DNA of 64,000 nt from Bidens hawaiensis (lineage: Eukaryota; Streptophyta; Magnoliopsida; Asterales; Asteraceae): NCBI GenBank assembly GCA_021521415.1, contig JAIQDT010000001.1, positions 3,286,001 to 3,350,000 of the forward strand. The letters run 5' to 3'. The translations under genes and the position numbers were made by a program. Numbering within the stretch: position 1 is the stretch's first letter; each line of letters starts with the position of its first letter. Of this stretch, positions 22,101 to 31,959 are shown piece by piece. The notes beneath the pieces were generated by a model. The model was not told the origin of the DNA. It saw only the letters and a list, made by a program, of their open reading frames with translations, and ran no database searches.

Positions 22101-22540
22101 CCGGTGGCCATTTCAGTAGACCTCATATCCATCACATATGTATTCGTTTCACGTGGAGCTTTCATAACTATCCATTCGTCTGGTATTTGAAAACCAGGCT
22201 TCAATACGATCGCTTCATTCTTTGTAAAATGGACAGTGTAATCTTTATCACAAATCTGCGAAACACTCAGCAGATTGTGTTTTAATTCCTCCACAAAATT
22301 CACATTCTCCAGTGTCATTCTCCCATTTGACACCGTTCCTCTACCAGTAATCCTTCCTCCGCTCTCACCAGCAAAACTAACTCTTACACCCTGAACAGGT
22401 TTTAAGTCTTGCAACAAGTGTTTGTTGCCCGTCATGTGCCGGGAACAGCCGCTATCTACAATCCAAAGACTGTGGGCAGCCCTGTTCAACTGTTCCTGCA
22501 CAATAAAACAAAGAGTTAGAATCTTGGGACCCAAGACCAA
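19193..22540 (-). CDS. pol: copia B pol polyprotein (PR-IN-RT-RH), intact
   Basis: About 1115 codons without interruption. The aspartic protease DSGCSRHMTG is near residue 28. The integrase has a zinc domain (WHRRMGH ... CIACKKGK, about 163-205) and the DDE residues D227, D291 and E326 (approximate). A variable linker leads to the copia reverse transcriptase from about 610, with catalytic YVDDIIFAAS near 800. RNase H has DSDYGGC near 965 and CEAEYMAAS near 1015. The domain order is Ty1/copia. The true N-terminus is unclear: there is no ATG, and the frame overlaps the preceding gag frame by 25 bases. Coding may begin after a splice acceptor or by frameshift (see 22488-22516). Expected products process Gag-Pol, make cDNA and integrate it. 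Confidence 0.95.
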   Translation of the reverse strand: MVLGPKILTLCFIVQEQLNRAAHSLWIVDSGCSRHMTGNKHLLQDLKPVQGVRVSFAGESGGRITGRGTVSNGRMTLENVNFVEELKHNLLSVSQICDKDYTVHFTKNEAIVLKPGFQIPDEWIVMKAPRETNTYVMDMRSTEMATGESCLMTKASESESELWHRRMGHIHLRKMNFIVKNGLVMGVPLKSFNFEDKCIACKKGKQHKKSHLTKKVNSIAGTLELLHMDLFGPVNVKSLGGTSYCLVITDDYSRYSWVYFLKTKDETAQMVKNLITKVENVMSKSVKYIRSDNGTEFKNFEMEIFCLHKGIEHQYSAPYTPQQNGVAERKNRTLIEGARTMLADSKLPVMFWAEAVATACYVLNRVLTVKRLGKTCYELMHGRKPNLCGLEPFGSPCSILKTNLKFGEVADEGILVGYVVGTPNRRVFNTSTCKVEVVCNTDITSYQSPKPSNGPAELFDYVKLFKSFNVPDLEISEEDERAVTKMIFDEEENLLQRQLIEKSQPSTSNTIGTPAASTEDEFINPFHSQPETTIDEISSNLEDNLHVGSVPTTRIHKDHPLENVLGDVSTGVQTRRSLNEHTCVYTSIKETGILNECLYYCFISQIEPKNYQMALKDSSWVEAMQEELAQFEKMEVWTLVEKPKNVHAIGTKWVFKCKRDDKGIIIRNKARLVVKGFNQQEGIDYNEVFAPVARLEAIRLFLAFAAFKKMKVFQLDVKSAFLNGKVDEVVYVEQPPGFPNPDFPDHVYRLSKALYGLHQAPRAWYSTLSDYLLENGFERGLIDSTLFVKREGSDFLLVQVYVDDIIFAASRVSMCQDFEDVMKKRFEMSAMGELTFFLGLQVDQKKDGMFIHQTKYVHDVLKRFKMEDSSPYDTPICVNHKLGVESDGDADVDPTLYRAIIGSLMYLTASRPDIMFAVYLCARFQANPKESHMKGVKRILRYLKGKPKLGLWYPKGGDVELVAYSDSDYGGCNQSRKSTTGGCQFLGGRLVSWQCKKQTSVAISTCEAEYMAASNCCSQVLWIQQQLRDYGLNFLLTPILIDNTAAISVINNPVKHSKTKHIDIRHHFIRDCAEKKLIKIEKVDTLENFADLFTKAFDKSRFQNLIELNGMINPE
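22488..22516 (-). promoter_or_regulatory. Putative 3' splice site at gag-pol boundary (copia B)
   Basis: On the minus strand, branch-like TTCTAACTC and a T-rich stretch lead to TATTGTGCAG|GAACAG, 15 codons before the protease DSG. It is equivalent in position and sequence to the copia A and C sites. Confidence 0.55.
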
Positions 22541-23835
22541 TTGGTCTTGGATCGATACGTCCCGTACCCTGGCTTTCTCAAGTTAGCATCAGGATAATTT
22601 CTGTAAGTCCTGTTAGGAAATCTCCTTGCAGATTGAGTGTAATGCCTTCCAAACCTATGTGAATTGAAAGTGTTATATCTTGTGGTTTGGTTGGAAAACT
22701 GAGGTTTGTTTTTATGAAAACTTGAATTAGTTACATTTTGGCATTTTGAAAAGTTTTCATTTTTAGCAGTAACAAAATGACGCTTATCCTCAGTTTTATT
22801 TGGCTTCACACCTCTGAATCTCGGCTTCAGAGGGCAATCTGCAACTAGATGTCCTAATTTGTTACATCTAAAGCAACACCGACTCTCCATTTTCTTGTCA
22901 AATGTTGTTTTGGATGCTGACACAGTGTTACCAGCCGTTCGTCTCACATAAGGTGGGACGTACGGGTTGAGTGGAGTATTCTTTTTAGAAGTTTTATTTT
23001 TATCTCCACCGGTGGGTAACCCTACCTTCTCTTTTGTCTGACCTGATTCGGACAACTTATCCGAATCCGATGAGACTGGACTCGAGACAGAAACTTTCAC
23101 ATTTGAAACAGGCGAACTCATTTCGCCACAGCTAACACTTGGTTCTATATTTGTAACCTTGATGGGAGTTGTCTGAGTAACCTCGAAATCAACAGATTTC
23201 TGAACACTCGGATTATAAGTATAGTTGTGGTTAAAGGATGGTGGAACCTCGTGATAACCGATTCCTCCCCTCTTTGCAGAGGTACCTTGATCACTAACGA
23301 GGTGATCAAGGATGGCCGAGGAATTCCTGAACTGCTCAAGTTTGCGGTTCAGTTCCACCACCTTCACCTGGTGGTCAGCAATCTGTTTATCCCGATCAGC
23401 AATCAATTTAGTTTTTTCTTCTAAAACTTCATAACTAAGATCAATTATTTCGATTTTCTCAGCAAGTTTAGCTTTTAGGCTTTGAATGTCTTTTTCACAT
23501 GCTTTTATTTTAATTTTATAACTGTTTTCTCTTGCTTTCGTAAAATGGTGATCTTCTTTAATAGTTTTAAAATCAGCATCTAAACGGACGTACTGATCAG
23601 TTATTGTTGTGAGTTGCTCAGACAAATTCTCACAACTAGTACAAATAGTCTTAGTACTTACCTCGGAGCGATTATCCTTGTCATCTGCCATGAAAGCTGT
23701 TTCTTCTTCAATAGCTTTCTCATTTCCATCAACCTTCTCACATTCTTCAACTTCAGCCTCAGCCATGTTCGCTTGCTCACTAGATTCATTTGAATGCAGG
23801 TTCCAGTTGTATTCACCTGCTTCTCTGGTCAACAT
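22516..23835 (-). CDS. gag: copia B gag, C-terminal part with second zinc knuckle
   Basis: A 439-codon frame continues Gag in a different frame from 23829-25139. It contains an acidic start (YNWNLHSN, comparable to FDWSNH in copia A), a long coiled coil (about residues 60-165), a Ser/Thr-rich linker and a second CX2CX4HX4C knuckle (CFRCNKLGHLVADC, about 318-331). A basic Arg/Tyr/Asn-rich tail follows and ends WSWVPRF. The ATG at 23835 is internal to the homologous frame of copia A, so it is probably not a native start. I infer a one-base indel near 23830-23870 joining the two halves, or less likely a programmed shift. This region binds nucleic acid through the knuckle. Confidence 0.82.
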   Translation of the reverse strand: MLTREAGEYNWNLHSNESSEQANMAEAEVEECEKVDGNEKAIEEETAFMADDKDNRSEVSTKTICTSCENLSEQLTTITDQYVRLDADFKTIKEDHHFTKARENSYKIKIKACEKDIQSLKAKLAEKIEIIDLSYEVLEEKTKLIADRDKQIADHQVKVVELNRKLEQFRNSSAILDHLVSDQGTSAKRGGIGYHEVPPSFNHNYTYNPSVQKSVDFEVTQTTPIKVTNIEPSVSCGEMSSPVSNVKVSVSSPVSSDSDKLSESGQTKEKVGLPTGGDKNKTSKKNTPLNPYVPPYVRRTAGNTVSASKTTFDKKMESRCCFRCNKLGHLVADCPLKPRFRGVKPNKTEDKRHFVTAKNENFSKCQNVTNSSFHKNKPQFSNQTTRYNTFNSHRFGRHYTQSARRFPNRTYRNYPDANLRKPGYGTYRSKTNWSWVPRF

Positions 23836-25139
23836 GGCATTAATCTCTCTGTTACTCCAAAGTGTTGTGTAGGCCGACCTTGTCCTCGTTCAACTCTCTC
23901 ATTTCTGCATTCTTTGGAAAAGTGCCCGTATTGTTGACAATTATAGCACCTTACCTTGGATTTGTCGAACCCGGGCCTACCACCAACAAACTTTCTCCCA
24001 GTTTTCTTCATAAACCGTTTTACACGCCTCACAATCATTGCCATTTGCCATTGCAAATCCATCTCCTCCAGATCATCAGCATCGATCTGGTCATAATCCT
24101 CATCCAGAACAGCAGGGTCCACAATCTTCCCCTGGATGTAGTTTTCGTATGAAGCAATAAAGGATGCATAGACTGCAAACTGCTCTTCAGCAGATTTGAC
24201 ACTCATAGGCATCTTGGAATAATTATTGCTTGAGGCATTTGCAGAGAAACCACTCGTGGATGCTTGAGGCTTTGAAGTACTTGATCCTCCAGCAACGAAA
24301 CAGACATCACCGTTCAAGTTTACAGAAACGTTTCCTTCATGAGAAGAGTCAGGACCTGACTCCCCTTTTGAGTAATAAGCAGCAGATTCAGGCCTCGAAC
24401 TTGAGCCTGAGTTAACTTTTGCACCATACATACCAGGGTCTTGTATCTGATCTGTTGGTGTTTCTTTTCGAACCATATTAAGCTCATAAGTTCTGAGCTT
24501 GTTTACTGCCGTTTCCAAATCATAATTAGGAAAGTCTCTGTCTTCCCTCATAAGAACGGTGTACATTTCCCACTTCGGTGGGAGAGCATCGAGAAGCTTT
24601 TCAACGATCTCTTCTTCTCGGTAAGCAATCGAATAATTGTTAAGCTCTGTCATTAGATGATAGTATCTGGTGATAATATCATCCAGTGATTCGTTCTTCA
24701 AATATTTGAAGACGGAGAACTGGGTCTTTAAAAGTTTAATCTTTGATGCACGGATACCCACGTTCCCCTCGAATCTATTTTCAAGAGCATCCCAAAGCTC
24801 TCTCGCAGAAGTGTACTTTCGGAACGTATGGAGAACCTCTTGAGGAAGTGCCATAGTTATAGCAGCATGGGCCTTGCTCTCGGCCTCATACATTTTCTTT
24901 TCTTCGTCCTCCATTTTGCTATACTTCTTAACCACATCACGACCTTCGTATTGCATAGTTGGAGGGATATATCCATCCTGGATGCACACCCACATTTTTG
25001 CATCCTGGTATTTAATGTATTGGATGAATCTATCCTTCCAGGCCACGAAGTCAGTTCCTTTCATTAACCTCGGGGCCTTAGTGGCTGACCCCGCTTCTAC
25101 TTCCATCTTGACTAATTCGGAGATGTTAATTGACGACAT
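23829..25139 (-). CDS. gag: copia B gag, N-terminal part
   Basis: Starts at ATG 25139 (MSSINISELV) after a leader rich in CTTCGCC palindromes. Residues about 20-215 form the UBN2-type capsid domain (WKDRFIQYIK near 34, LWDALENRFEG near 115). A Ser-rich linker, the conserved DQIDADDLEEMDLQWQMA block and the first zinc knuckle CYNCQQYGHFSKEC (about 398-411) follow. The frame ends 25 residues later at a stop overlapping the next gag frame by 7 bases. The equivalent copia A region is in one frame with what follows, so the break is probably a recent indel. Confidence 0.9.
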   Translation of the reverse strand: MSSINISELVKMEVEAGSATKAPRLMKGTDFVAWKDRFIQYIKYQDAKMWVCIQDGYIPPTMQYEGRDVVKKYSKMEDEEKKMYEAESKAHAAITMALPQEVLHTFRKYTSARELWDALENRFEGNVGIRASKIKLLKTQFSVFKYLKNESLDDIITRYYHLMTELNNYSIAYREEEIVEKLLDALPPKWEMYTVLMREDRDFPNYDLETAVNKLRTYELNMVRKETPTDQIQDPGMYGAKVNSGSSSRPESAAYYSKGESGPDSSHEGNVSVNLNGDVCFVAGGSSTSKPQASTSGFSANASSNNYSKMPMSVKSAEEQFAVYASFIASYENYIQGKIVDPAVLDEDYDQIDADDLEEMDLQWQMAMIVRRVKRFMKKTGRKFVGGRPGFDKSKVRCYNCQQYGHFSKECRNERVERGQGRPTQHFGVTERLMPC

Positions 25140-25665
25140 CTTTGCGAAAACACAAAAACCTGAAAATTAAAAAAAATCTTCCAAACAGTACGGTAGGCGA
25201 AGTTAAGAATAACTTCGCTTGAAAGTTAACTTCGCTGAAAGTGATAACTTCGCTGGGTCTTAAATTCGCTTGACTGGGCGAAGTTAAGAATAACTTCGCT
25301 TAGAATGAGCGAACTTAGGAGGAAGGCGAACTTGGGAGGTAAGCGAAGTTGAGGATAACTTCGCTTAGGCGAACTTATGAGGTAGGCGAAGTTGTGGTTA
25401 ACTTCGCTTAATCCTTATATCTTCGCCGAAACCCTACTTCCAGTGACGGCAACTTCGCCTTAAGAACGGTAACTTCGCCCGATGAACACGGAAACTGTTC
25501 AGATCTGATTTCGTCAATCTAGCAGTTTCCGATCGATGTTATGGCTTGCAAAAGACTGTCAAAGACGAGTATAACACAATCCCAATAAAAACACGTCCCG
25601 CGAAAAGGTCAAACGAGACGTTTTCTACACCCGCGTGAAATCCCGAACCTCACAATCAAGCCGAT
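25140..25665 (-). promoter_or_regulatory. copia B leader with CTTCGCC palindromes
   Basis: The untranslated leader between primer site and gag carries at least eight variants of GCGAAGTT...AACTTCGC at 25196-25470. The same motif recurs in the LTRs and in the extra ORF's intron and promoter. Confidence 0.75.
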
Positions 25666-25678
25666 GGCTCTGATACCA
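25666..25678 (-). other. Primer binding site of copia B
   Basis: TGGTATCAGAGCC on the minus strand, two bases from the LTR end. Confidence 0.95.
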
Positions 25679-25680
25679 AT

Positions 25681-26156
25681 TGTAGGCTCCTGGACGGATC
25701 GTACACGGGATGTCGCTAACAACGCAGGTGCGGAATCCCTGCGTAGGTAGATACGAGTGTAGAATATGTATTAATCAAACACACGAGCAATAACCGAAAC
25801 ACGTTATATTGATAACCGAAACACGTGACTCGAGGTCACTATTACAGACACTGACTTGTAAACACGTAACACTCACTGAAACACACGAACAAGCTCTCAA
25901 AAACGCTAACCCTAAACTGTTACGGCTGAACAGTTTATATAGACACGACAACTTCGCCTCAGGTGAAGTTGTCCATAACTTCGCTTGTTCAACAAGTTCG
26001 CCTGAGCGAACTTGTTGACAACTTCGCTTGTTTGACAAGTTCGCCTAAGCGAACTTGCTTACAACTTCGCACATACAAAAACATAAACATAATAATTACA
26101 TTACAGACTCGATTACAAATGCTAGACTATGAACTACTGACACACATGTACCAACA
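25681..26156 (-). mobile_element. 5' LTR of copia B
   Basis: 476 bp, about 99% identical to the 3' LTR. The differences seen are near 25722, 25744, 25964 and 26077. Confidence 0.94.
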
Positions 26157-26161
26157 CATGT

Positions 26162-28052
26162 TCAGAATGGGAGTGACACAGGCAACCAATCAAATGAAGA
26201 TGAGGCTGTTACCACTGCAAGATTTCAAGATTTATTTCAAAGCTTGAATCTGGGAAACAATGGTGCATCTATTTCAGGATAAAACAATGATGAAACACCA
26301 GAGTTTCATGATACAGAAGCTGATTTGATCATTGAGGAACCTGACCTTAATGAAACAAATCTTGACACAAATTTGTGTACCAATATGATAATACAAACTC
26401 CTACTGTTGAAAAGAATCATCCTGCTGAAAATATCATTGGTAACTTGCATGAAAGAGTTACAAGGAGTCATTCTAAGATAGCAAACATCTGTCTGTACTC
26501 TTGCTTTCTATCTCAAATAGAACCAAAGAACATTGCTCAAGCTTTAAAAGACAATAATTGGGTAGAGGCAATGCAAGAGGAATTGGCACAGTTTAGAGAT
26601 CTACATGTGTGGTATCTTGTAAACAAGCCATATGACAGATATGCAATTGGAACCAAGTGGGTTTTCAGAAACAAAAGGGATGAAAGGGGTTTGGTGATTA
26701 AGAACAAAGCAAGACTTGTAGCACTGGGATGTCTTCAAGAAGAAGGGATAGACTTTGAGGAAGTATTTGCACCAGTTGCAAGACTGGAAGCCATAAGAAT
26801 TTTCCTTGCATATGCTGCCTCAAAGAACATTAGAGTATTCCAGCTTGATGTTAAATCTGCATTCCTAAATGGAAAGATTGATGAAGAGGTGTATGTAGCT
26901 CAACCACCAGGTTTTGAGGATCCAATGTATCCAAACAGCGTGTATAAGTTAAACAAAGCCCTTTATGGATTGCATCAGGCTCTTAGAGCATGGTATGATG
27001 AGCTATCAACTCATCTACTTGAAAATGGTTTCACAAGGGGAGCCATTGACAAGACACTCTTATATAAAAGAAAGGGGTCAGAATTGTTACTTTTACAAGT
27101 CTATGTTGATGATATCATCTTTGGATCTACCAATGAAATTATGTGTTTGGAGTTTGAAGGGGTGATGAAATCCAAGTATTGCATGAGTTCCATGGGTGAA
27201 ATGAACTTCTTTCTGGGACTGCAAGTTCAACAAAAGGTTGAAGGGATCTTCATTCACCAAACTAAATATGTGCAGGACATTTTGAACAAGTTCAATTGTC
27301 ATGATTACAAGACTGCTTCAACTCCTATGGACACCAAAGAAAAGATGATTGCTGATGAAAAGGGGGAGTCAGTTGATGAACATGAATACAGAGCCAAAAT
27401 TGGATCTCTGATGTATCTGACTGCAACAAGACCAGATATCATGTTTGTTGTGTGTGTATGTGCAAGGTTCCAGACAAATCCAAAAGTCTCCCACATGAAT
27501 GCTGTGAAAAGAATATTCAGATATTTGAAGGGAAAACCAGAATTAGGGATTTGGTATCCAAAGAACCAAGCCTTTGATCTGATTGCATATACAGACAGTG
27601 ATTATGATGGGTGTAACATGAGCAGAAAGTCAACATCAGGGGGATGCCAGTTTTTGGGTGAAAGGCTAGTGTCATGGCAATGCAAGAAACAGACTACAGT
27701 ATCAATCTCCACTGCAGAAGCTGAATATGTTGCTGCATCTGCCTGCTGTGCACAAGTTCTCTAGATTCAAAATCAGATGCTAGACTATGGTTTGAATTTT
27801 CTAAACACCCCTATTCTTATTGATAATACTGCTGCATACTTTACTGTTAAGAATCCTGTGCAACATTCTAAGACTAAGCACATTGAAATCAGACATCACT
27901 TCATCAGAGAGTGCTGTGAAAAAAGCTTGATTGAGATGCAAAGAGTTGATACAAGTGGTAATTTGGCTGACCTATTCACCAAACCACTTGACAGAACCAG
28001 GTTCAACTTTCTTTTGAAAGCCCTGGGGATGATCAACTCTGATGAAATCTGA
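26162..28052 (+). pseudogene. pol: copia A pol, reverse transcriptase-RNase H part
   Basis: Continues copia A pol after the copia B insertion (duplicated CATGT at the junction). After a short linker with a stop near 26281, a long open frame holds the copia reverse transcriptase with catalytic YVDDIIFGS near 27103. It continues into RNase H (TDSDYDGC near 27595, [10 protein letters not shown] near 27718). A TAG at 27762-27764 replaces the Trp found in copia B (VLWIQ). The remaining RNase H (IDNTAA, HIEIRHHFIRE) stays open to 28052. With the breaks in the first part, copia A cannot make a full Gag-Pol. Confidence 0.92.
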
Positions 28053-28704
28053 TTAAGGATGTGTGCTTGGTTGTGTACCTCTATGTGCTAATTGAATATT
28101 TTAGAAGAGGTCACACTTGCTGAATATGTTCTTGAGTATGTTGCTGAGTATGTTTTGAATATGTTTCAACTGAATGTTGATTGAATATGTTTTGCATATG
28201 TCACAACTTTGAAGTTAACTGATAGGTGCTTAAGCAAATATCTATGCAATTTGTTTGAAATTGATGATAATTCTTGACTATCATGTTAACTGATCTGATG
28301 TTATGATAAGTAGTTTGATATGTTTGAGTGACATTGAATGCTTATCTGATGTCATGAGTAATCACATGTTTATGATTACTTTAATATGTTCTTTATCTGA
28401 TCTTCTGCTGTTTTTAAGATAGGATAGACTTTGAATGCTAGTACAGTCTGTTTTTCTTGATGATGTTAAGAATGATCAAGATTTGATTATGTGATGCAAC
28501 TGTTTATGTCAAAATGTGTTTTATGTCAAAATTAAGTGATTAAATGAATTTTATAATGAATTTTGCATAATACTTTATTTTGGTAAAAACCATGAGCAAG
28601 TTGTTTAATGGTGTAGAGATACGATAAGATTATTCAGTTCAAGCTTTTAAGAAGCTTAAAAGAAGGATTTTTAATGAAAAGTCTCACTTAGTTGTTTTTA
28701 CTGA
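28053..28704 (+). other. Post-pol spacer of copia A, left part
   Basis: Non-coding, AT-rich, with a loose GAATATGTT repetition at 28100-28200. No gene is recognised. Confidence 0.5.
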
Positions 28705-28820
28705 AAATTATGTCATTTGCCAAGTTGGAAGGACATGCACATGTGTATGTTTGGTCCTTAAATCTCTATAGATTCAAAGGATAGCCATTGACCTGAAAAT
28801 TGAATGCATTTGGGGCAATT
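28705..28820 (+). repeat. Post-pol module, copy A1
   Basis: Its core is GGACATGCAC..GTATGTTTGGTCC, then GGATAGCCATTGACC and GGGGCAATT. Matches copia B and C copies. Confidence 0.7.
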
Positions 28821-28850
28821 ATGACTTGTTTCTTATTTCTTCAATTAAAA

Positions 28851-28970
28851 CTATGTCAATAACTCTGACTTTGATAGGACATATATCCACATGTATGTTT
28901 GGTCCAGTTGACCACTTTTGGTCAAACAGGATAGCCATTAACCTAATAATGAAGAGTTATTGGGGTGATT
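28851..28970 (+). repeat. Post-pol module, copy A2
   Basis: Its core is GGACATATATCC.ACATGTATGTTTGGTCC-like, then GGATAGCCATTAACC and GGGGTGATT. Confidence 0.7.
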
Positions 28971-29890
28971 GAATGTTAAACTGTATTTTGTATGGGAAAT
29001 GATAGTACATTGACTACTTAGCTGATCATATGGAATTAATAGGCTAAAAAGACCTTAGAATAGTCATTAACATGTATAGTTGCTTTCCCATGATGATGTA
29101 AAATCTAAGGTGATATAAACTAATGAATATGCTAATCTTTATGTGGAGATGCATAGTTGTCTTTGCATGTCTCAAGATAAATCTCTCCAAATGATAGGCA
29201 GAAAAGTGATTACCCAGTCATACACAGGCCTGTTGTTATTTGGTCAACCAAAATGAAACATCTTTAAATATGACAAAGAACATGCTTTAAGAAAATTTGA
29301 GAAAATATCAAAAACAAGGGGAAGAATGAATAAATCAACAAAAAGTTGATAAGTGTTTTAAATATTTTATCAAACAAGAGGGTTACAACTAGAACTACAA
29401 AGATGTTGGCAAAATCTGTCTCATCTTGAATGAAAGGCATGTTGCTAACTGTAAGTCCAACGTTCAACCTCTTGATATGTTTGACCAAAATACAAAAATA
29501 CAATAAGTTCTGTCATACAATAACTATTTTTGACCAAATACAGGAGGTTGGAGTCAAATTGGGGTGATCTGGGGAAAGCCAAATAAGCTTTGAGAAGAGA
29601 TATGAGGCATCATAGCACAGTGTTCACCATTATTGCATTATGCTTAAATTGAACTTTAATCATATCACCAAAGAGATGAAATTCATGCTAAGTTTATACC
29701 TGCTGTTAACTTATCTATGTTGTCATAATAATGCTGAGAGTGAAGTATTGAGATAGCTACTTAGTCAATATGATCCCATTCCTGAGATCTTTTCAGTTTA
29801 TAAAAGATATTGCTTTGAAATGAAACATAACTGAAATTTGATCTCTAAAAGCACCATTTTCTCTTAAACTATGTTCTGAAATGATACATA
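28971..29890 (+). other. Post-pol spacer of copia A, middle
   Basis: Non-coding, AT-rich; weak further traces of the module (a GTCATTAAC-type block near 29055). I see no gene. Confidence 0.45.
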
Positions 29891-31340
29891 ACTTAGAAAT
29901 GTATTTTCGGGTAAGGTTAATGATTTATAACCTTTTCGAGTACAAAACAGTTGATTATGTGTTGAATATGTAAGTTCGAGTAAGGTTTGATGCTTTATAA
30001 CCTTCTCGAGCACAAACTGTTTGAATATGTATTTTCGGGTAAGGTTAATGATTTATAACCTTTCCGAGTACAAAACAGTTGATTATGTGTGAATATGTTG
30101 TTTCGGGTAAGGTTTGATAATTTTCAAACTGTCCGAGTAAGCTTAGTCATGTTTGACTAACTTTATGATTTTCGGGCATGCTATGAAGTGTTTACACTTT
30201 CCGGGAAGAGTACACTGTTGTACTCATTTACCGAGCAAGCTTGAAGTCTTGAGATGATTATGTGCTGCTGTAGCTAGCTTTTAACAAGAAATTCTTGTTT
30301 CGGGCAAGCTATGCATGTTATATGTTGATTGTGATACCAAGAAAACTTTGTGAACTTAAGTTAGTACACCGAGTAATCTTTGTGTGAATACGTTGTTAGG
30401 AAAGGTTTGTTAATCTTTCCGGGCATGCTTAGATGTTACTGTTTAAGTTTGTCATTTTTCGGGTATGATTTGATATGTTGAAATCCCTCAAGCAAGGGCA
30501 TACCTGATGATTGGATGTGTTTATCCTAGCAAGCTTAGTGCTAACATAGGATATTCAGGCAAGCTCTATGAAATTTTAGACTATAGCACACTTAAATGTT
30601 TATGTGTTTAATTTCATTCCGAGCATGCTCTGGGATATGTGTGTGTATGATTTCTGTGAAATTACAAGTGTTTTCGGGCAAACTTTGTTTTCCGAGCACA
30701 CTTTATATTTCGGGTACACTTGTGTTCCTTCAATATACTTGGTAATTTCAAAACTTAACTTTCCGAGTACACTGTCTGCTAGAAGCTCTTTCCGGGCACA
30801 CTTTGTACTGTATGAAGGTTATTCGAGTATACTTTGCATAAGATTGTTGTTCGGGCACACTTTGCATCAGAAAGATTGCTCGAGCACACTATGTAATCAA
30901 GCATACTTGAATGAATGTGTTACTTGATTGAATATGTTAGTTAGTATGATACAAGTGATTATGATTCTTATTAGGGTTCATGATAGATAAGTTTTAATTT
31001 GAAATTAAGAAATCTATGTGGGGATCTTAATTGATTCTTAGTGAGAATGTTTATTTGAGGATTATACTTGATTATTTGCCTTGTGATTAATTTCTCAAGA
31101 AATCGAGTATCTCGGGTAAGCTTTCTTCTTTCTGTCTTAACTTTAAATTAATTTACTTAATCGAGTAAGGTTTGTAAATAGGCGTATTCGGGCAAACTTT
31201 GTATATTCAAAAATGAAAATTTTCAAAAGCATAGTTTGACCGAGTAAGGTTTGTAAGTGGAGGTAAACCAAGTAGACTTTGGATATATTAATTTTTCGAG
31301 TAAGGTCCAATGAACTCAAATGAAATTAAATGTTTTTAAT
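29891..31340 (+). repeat. Array of TTTCGGGTAAGGTT / CCGAGYACACTT motifs
   Basis: More than 25 spaced variants of the copia A LTR motif lie upstream of the extra ORF's TATA box. They carry a CG core in otherwise AT-rich DNA. Their position just 5' of a putative internal promoter suggests a regulatory array. Confidence 0.7.
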
Positions 31341-31421
31341 ATATCAAGTGGATAATGTTACTGGTTGACAGCTAATAATTCACAAGAGGACAAAAAGCAT
31401 TTAAAACCCACTTTCAAAAGG

Positions 31422-31428
31422 TATAAAA
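31422..31428 (+). promoter_or_regulatory. Internal TATA box before the copia A extra ORF
   Basis: TATAAAAGAGGG is followed by a CTCTCTCTCC-rich stretch about 35 bases later, resembling a pol II start. It mirrors the copia B arrangement. Confidence 0.55.
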
Positions 31429-31819
31429 GAGGGAGTTAGGCAAATTTTTAAACTTTATTTCCTCTCTCTCTCCTTCCACTGCATATCTGGTATCACAAGC
31501 AAATCATTCTCAAAATAGATAAGGAATTTAAGAGATAAAAGACAAAACACTTTTAAAGGTTCTTTCTTTATCTGACATACTGAGGAAAAGCAAAATACGC
31601 AGACCTTTATTCATAACTCTTTCTGATAAAGCTACAGATCTGTACCTTACTTTTGACTTAACTCTCATTAAAAGAACACCTGCATATGCTATTCAAAATT
31701 CAAACTTCACATTTCAAATGTAACTCACATTTGTGTTTTTGTGCAGATTTTAATATCATTCAAGACAACAGTTTGAATTGAGATGCTATTTATATTTTTA
31801 TTTATTTTTCTTTACTTTG

Positions 31820-31857
31820 AGATCTAACTGATATTTGTGTGTTCATTGATATTACAG
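31820..31857 (+). promoter_or_regulatory. Putative splice acceptor before the copia A extra ORF
   Basis: Branch-like TCTAACTG and a T-rich stretch lead to ATATTACAG, ending 10 bases before ATG 31868. An alternative acceptor (TTTTGTGCAG) ends at 31746. The donor was not identified. Confidence 0.4.
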
Positions 31858-31867
31858 AAAATTAGCA

Positions 31868-31959
31868 ATGGATCCAACTCCAAGTAACTCCAATTCCTAC
31901 AAACATCAACTTTTTGAAGAACTGAAGAAAGCATTGCAACGAGTTCAAGCCTTAATGTC
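31868..31959 (+). pseudogene. copia A extra ORF, 5' fragment
   Basis: The first 30 codons (MDPTPSNSNSYKHQ...) start at ATG 31868. They are cut by G2, which inserted in codon 31. The frame resumes at 44081 after the second copy of the duplicated ATGTC. No other lesion is seen in this fragment. Confidence 0.75.

Larger units (their letters stand above)
13668..26156 (-). mobile_element. Copia B: young Sirevirus-type retrotransposon with extra ORF
   Basis: The element is 12,489 bp with 476-bp LTRs differing at about four positions. A perfect duplication CATGT (13663-13667 and 26157-26161) is left in copia A pol. Reading right to left: LTR, primer site, leader with CTTCGCC palindromes, gag in two frames, pol, spacer with two conserved modules, an independent-looking promoter and intron, a 930-codon extra ORF, polypurine tract, LTR. 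Near-identical LTRs and open pol indicate recent insertion. It is the only element here with an uninterrupted pol. Confidence 0.95.

Noticed and set aside
27357..27370. Additional polypurine tract (AAAAGGGGGAGTCAG) in copia A
   Set aside because: It lies in the reverse transcriptase-RNase H coding region and encodes a non-conserved linker; position makes plus-strand priming doubtful, though not excluded.
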